Assembly: GCA_900768625.1 (NCBI GenBank)
Contig: CAAGDO010000141.1
Coordinates: forward strand, 1 to 6,083
From: Bacteroidaceae bacterium
GTDB taxonomy: Bacteria; Bacteroidota; Bacteroidia; Bacteroidales; Bacteroidaceae
Direction: 5' to 3'
Length of the DNA: 6,083 bases
Shown: piece by piece, positions 6,077 to 6,083 of the stretch
Position numbering within the stretch: the first letter of the stretch is position 1
Layout: each line of letters starts with the position of its first letter
Translations under genes and position numbers: made by a program
The notes under the pieces: model-generated
The model's input: the letters and a program-made list of their open reading frames with translations, nothing else
What the model was told of the DNA's origin: nothing
Databases searched by the model: none

Positions 6077-6083
6077 CAAGGAG
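6006..6083 (-). CDS. Partial 3' end of a probable IS transposase (right copy)
   Basis: On the minus strand an open frame enters from the right edge and stops at TGA (complement of 6006-6008). It encodes 25 visible residues, beginning LLERKIILAQ and ending LDRLNRKLSVTQG. It is identical to the left partial frame wherever both are visible, and adds three upstream residues. Being near the end of a repeated element, a transposase C-terminus is the natural reading, but the family cannot be assigned from this tail. The rest of the gene lies outside the window. Confidence 0.4.
   Translation of the reverse strand, partial: LLERKIILAQKTLDRLNRKLSVTQG

Overview
The window looks like a piece of a Bacteroidales genome, most like Prevotella and its relatives. 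The grounds are a TAnnTTTG-type -7 promoter element, no purine-rich Shine-Dalgarno sequence before either start codon, and a C-terminal YDMWGRR...GGIYVIDGNKVIVR motif of the kind found on type IX-secreted (CTD-bearing) proteins. By eye the base composition is moderately GC-rich, with strong use of C-ending codons. The genus is inference; nothing here fixes it.

Layout. Positions 1-96 and 5981-6076 are a perfect 96-bp inverted repeat at the two edges. Read inward from each edge, both copies hold the same short open frame ending in LDRLNRKLSVTQG-stop about 25 bp before the repeat ends. Both copies stop matching exactly after CTAG. This is best read as the 3' ends of two inward-facing copies of one insertion sequence, so the window is an IS-bounded segment: a composite-transposon-like unit, a segment that could invert, or an assembly contig that stopped at a repeat.

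Between the repeats lie two genes on the plus strand. The first (216-998) is a compact secreted GH16 beta-glucanase with an intact EIDIMEH active site. The second (1247-5719) is a 1490-residue secreted multidomain protein: a papain-like (C1) domain near the N-terminus, an FN3-like domain, a LamG/concanavalin-A-like domain, three PKD/Ig-like domains, a second LamG-like domain, a beta-rich C-terminal domain and a sorting tail. A recognisable promoter and a 150-nt leader precede it, and a strong 15-bp intrinsic terminator follows it. A diverged 35-37-bp direct repeat sits upstream of each gene.

The two products are both exported. One cleaves beta-glucan; the other is a large, probably surface-anchored, adhesive protease-like protein. 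They may act together in glycan or glycoprotein foraging, but the 248-bp gap with its own promoter, and different codon use, argue against a simple operon. The points most worth a second look are the flanking IS ends, the unusual cysteine motif of the papain domain (possibly a pseudoenzyme), the repeat shared by the two upstream regions, and a possible small folded element after the terminator. I do not see a clearly new defence or mobile system.
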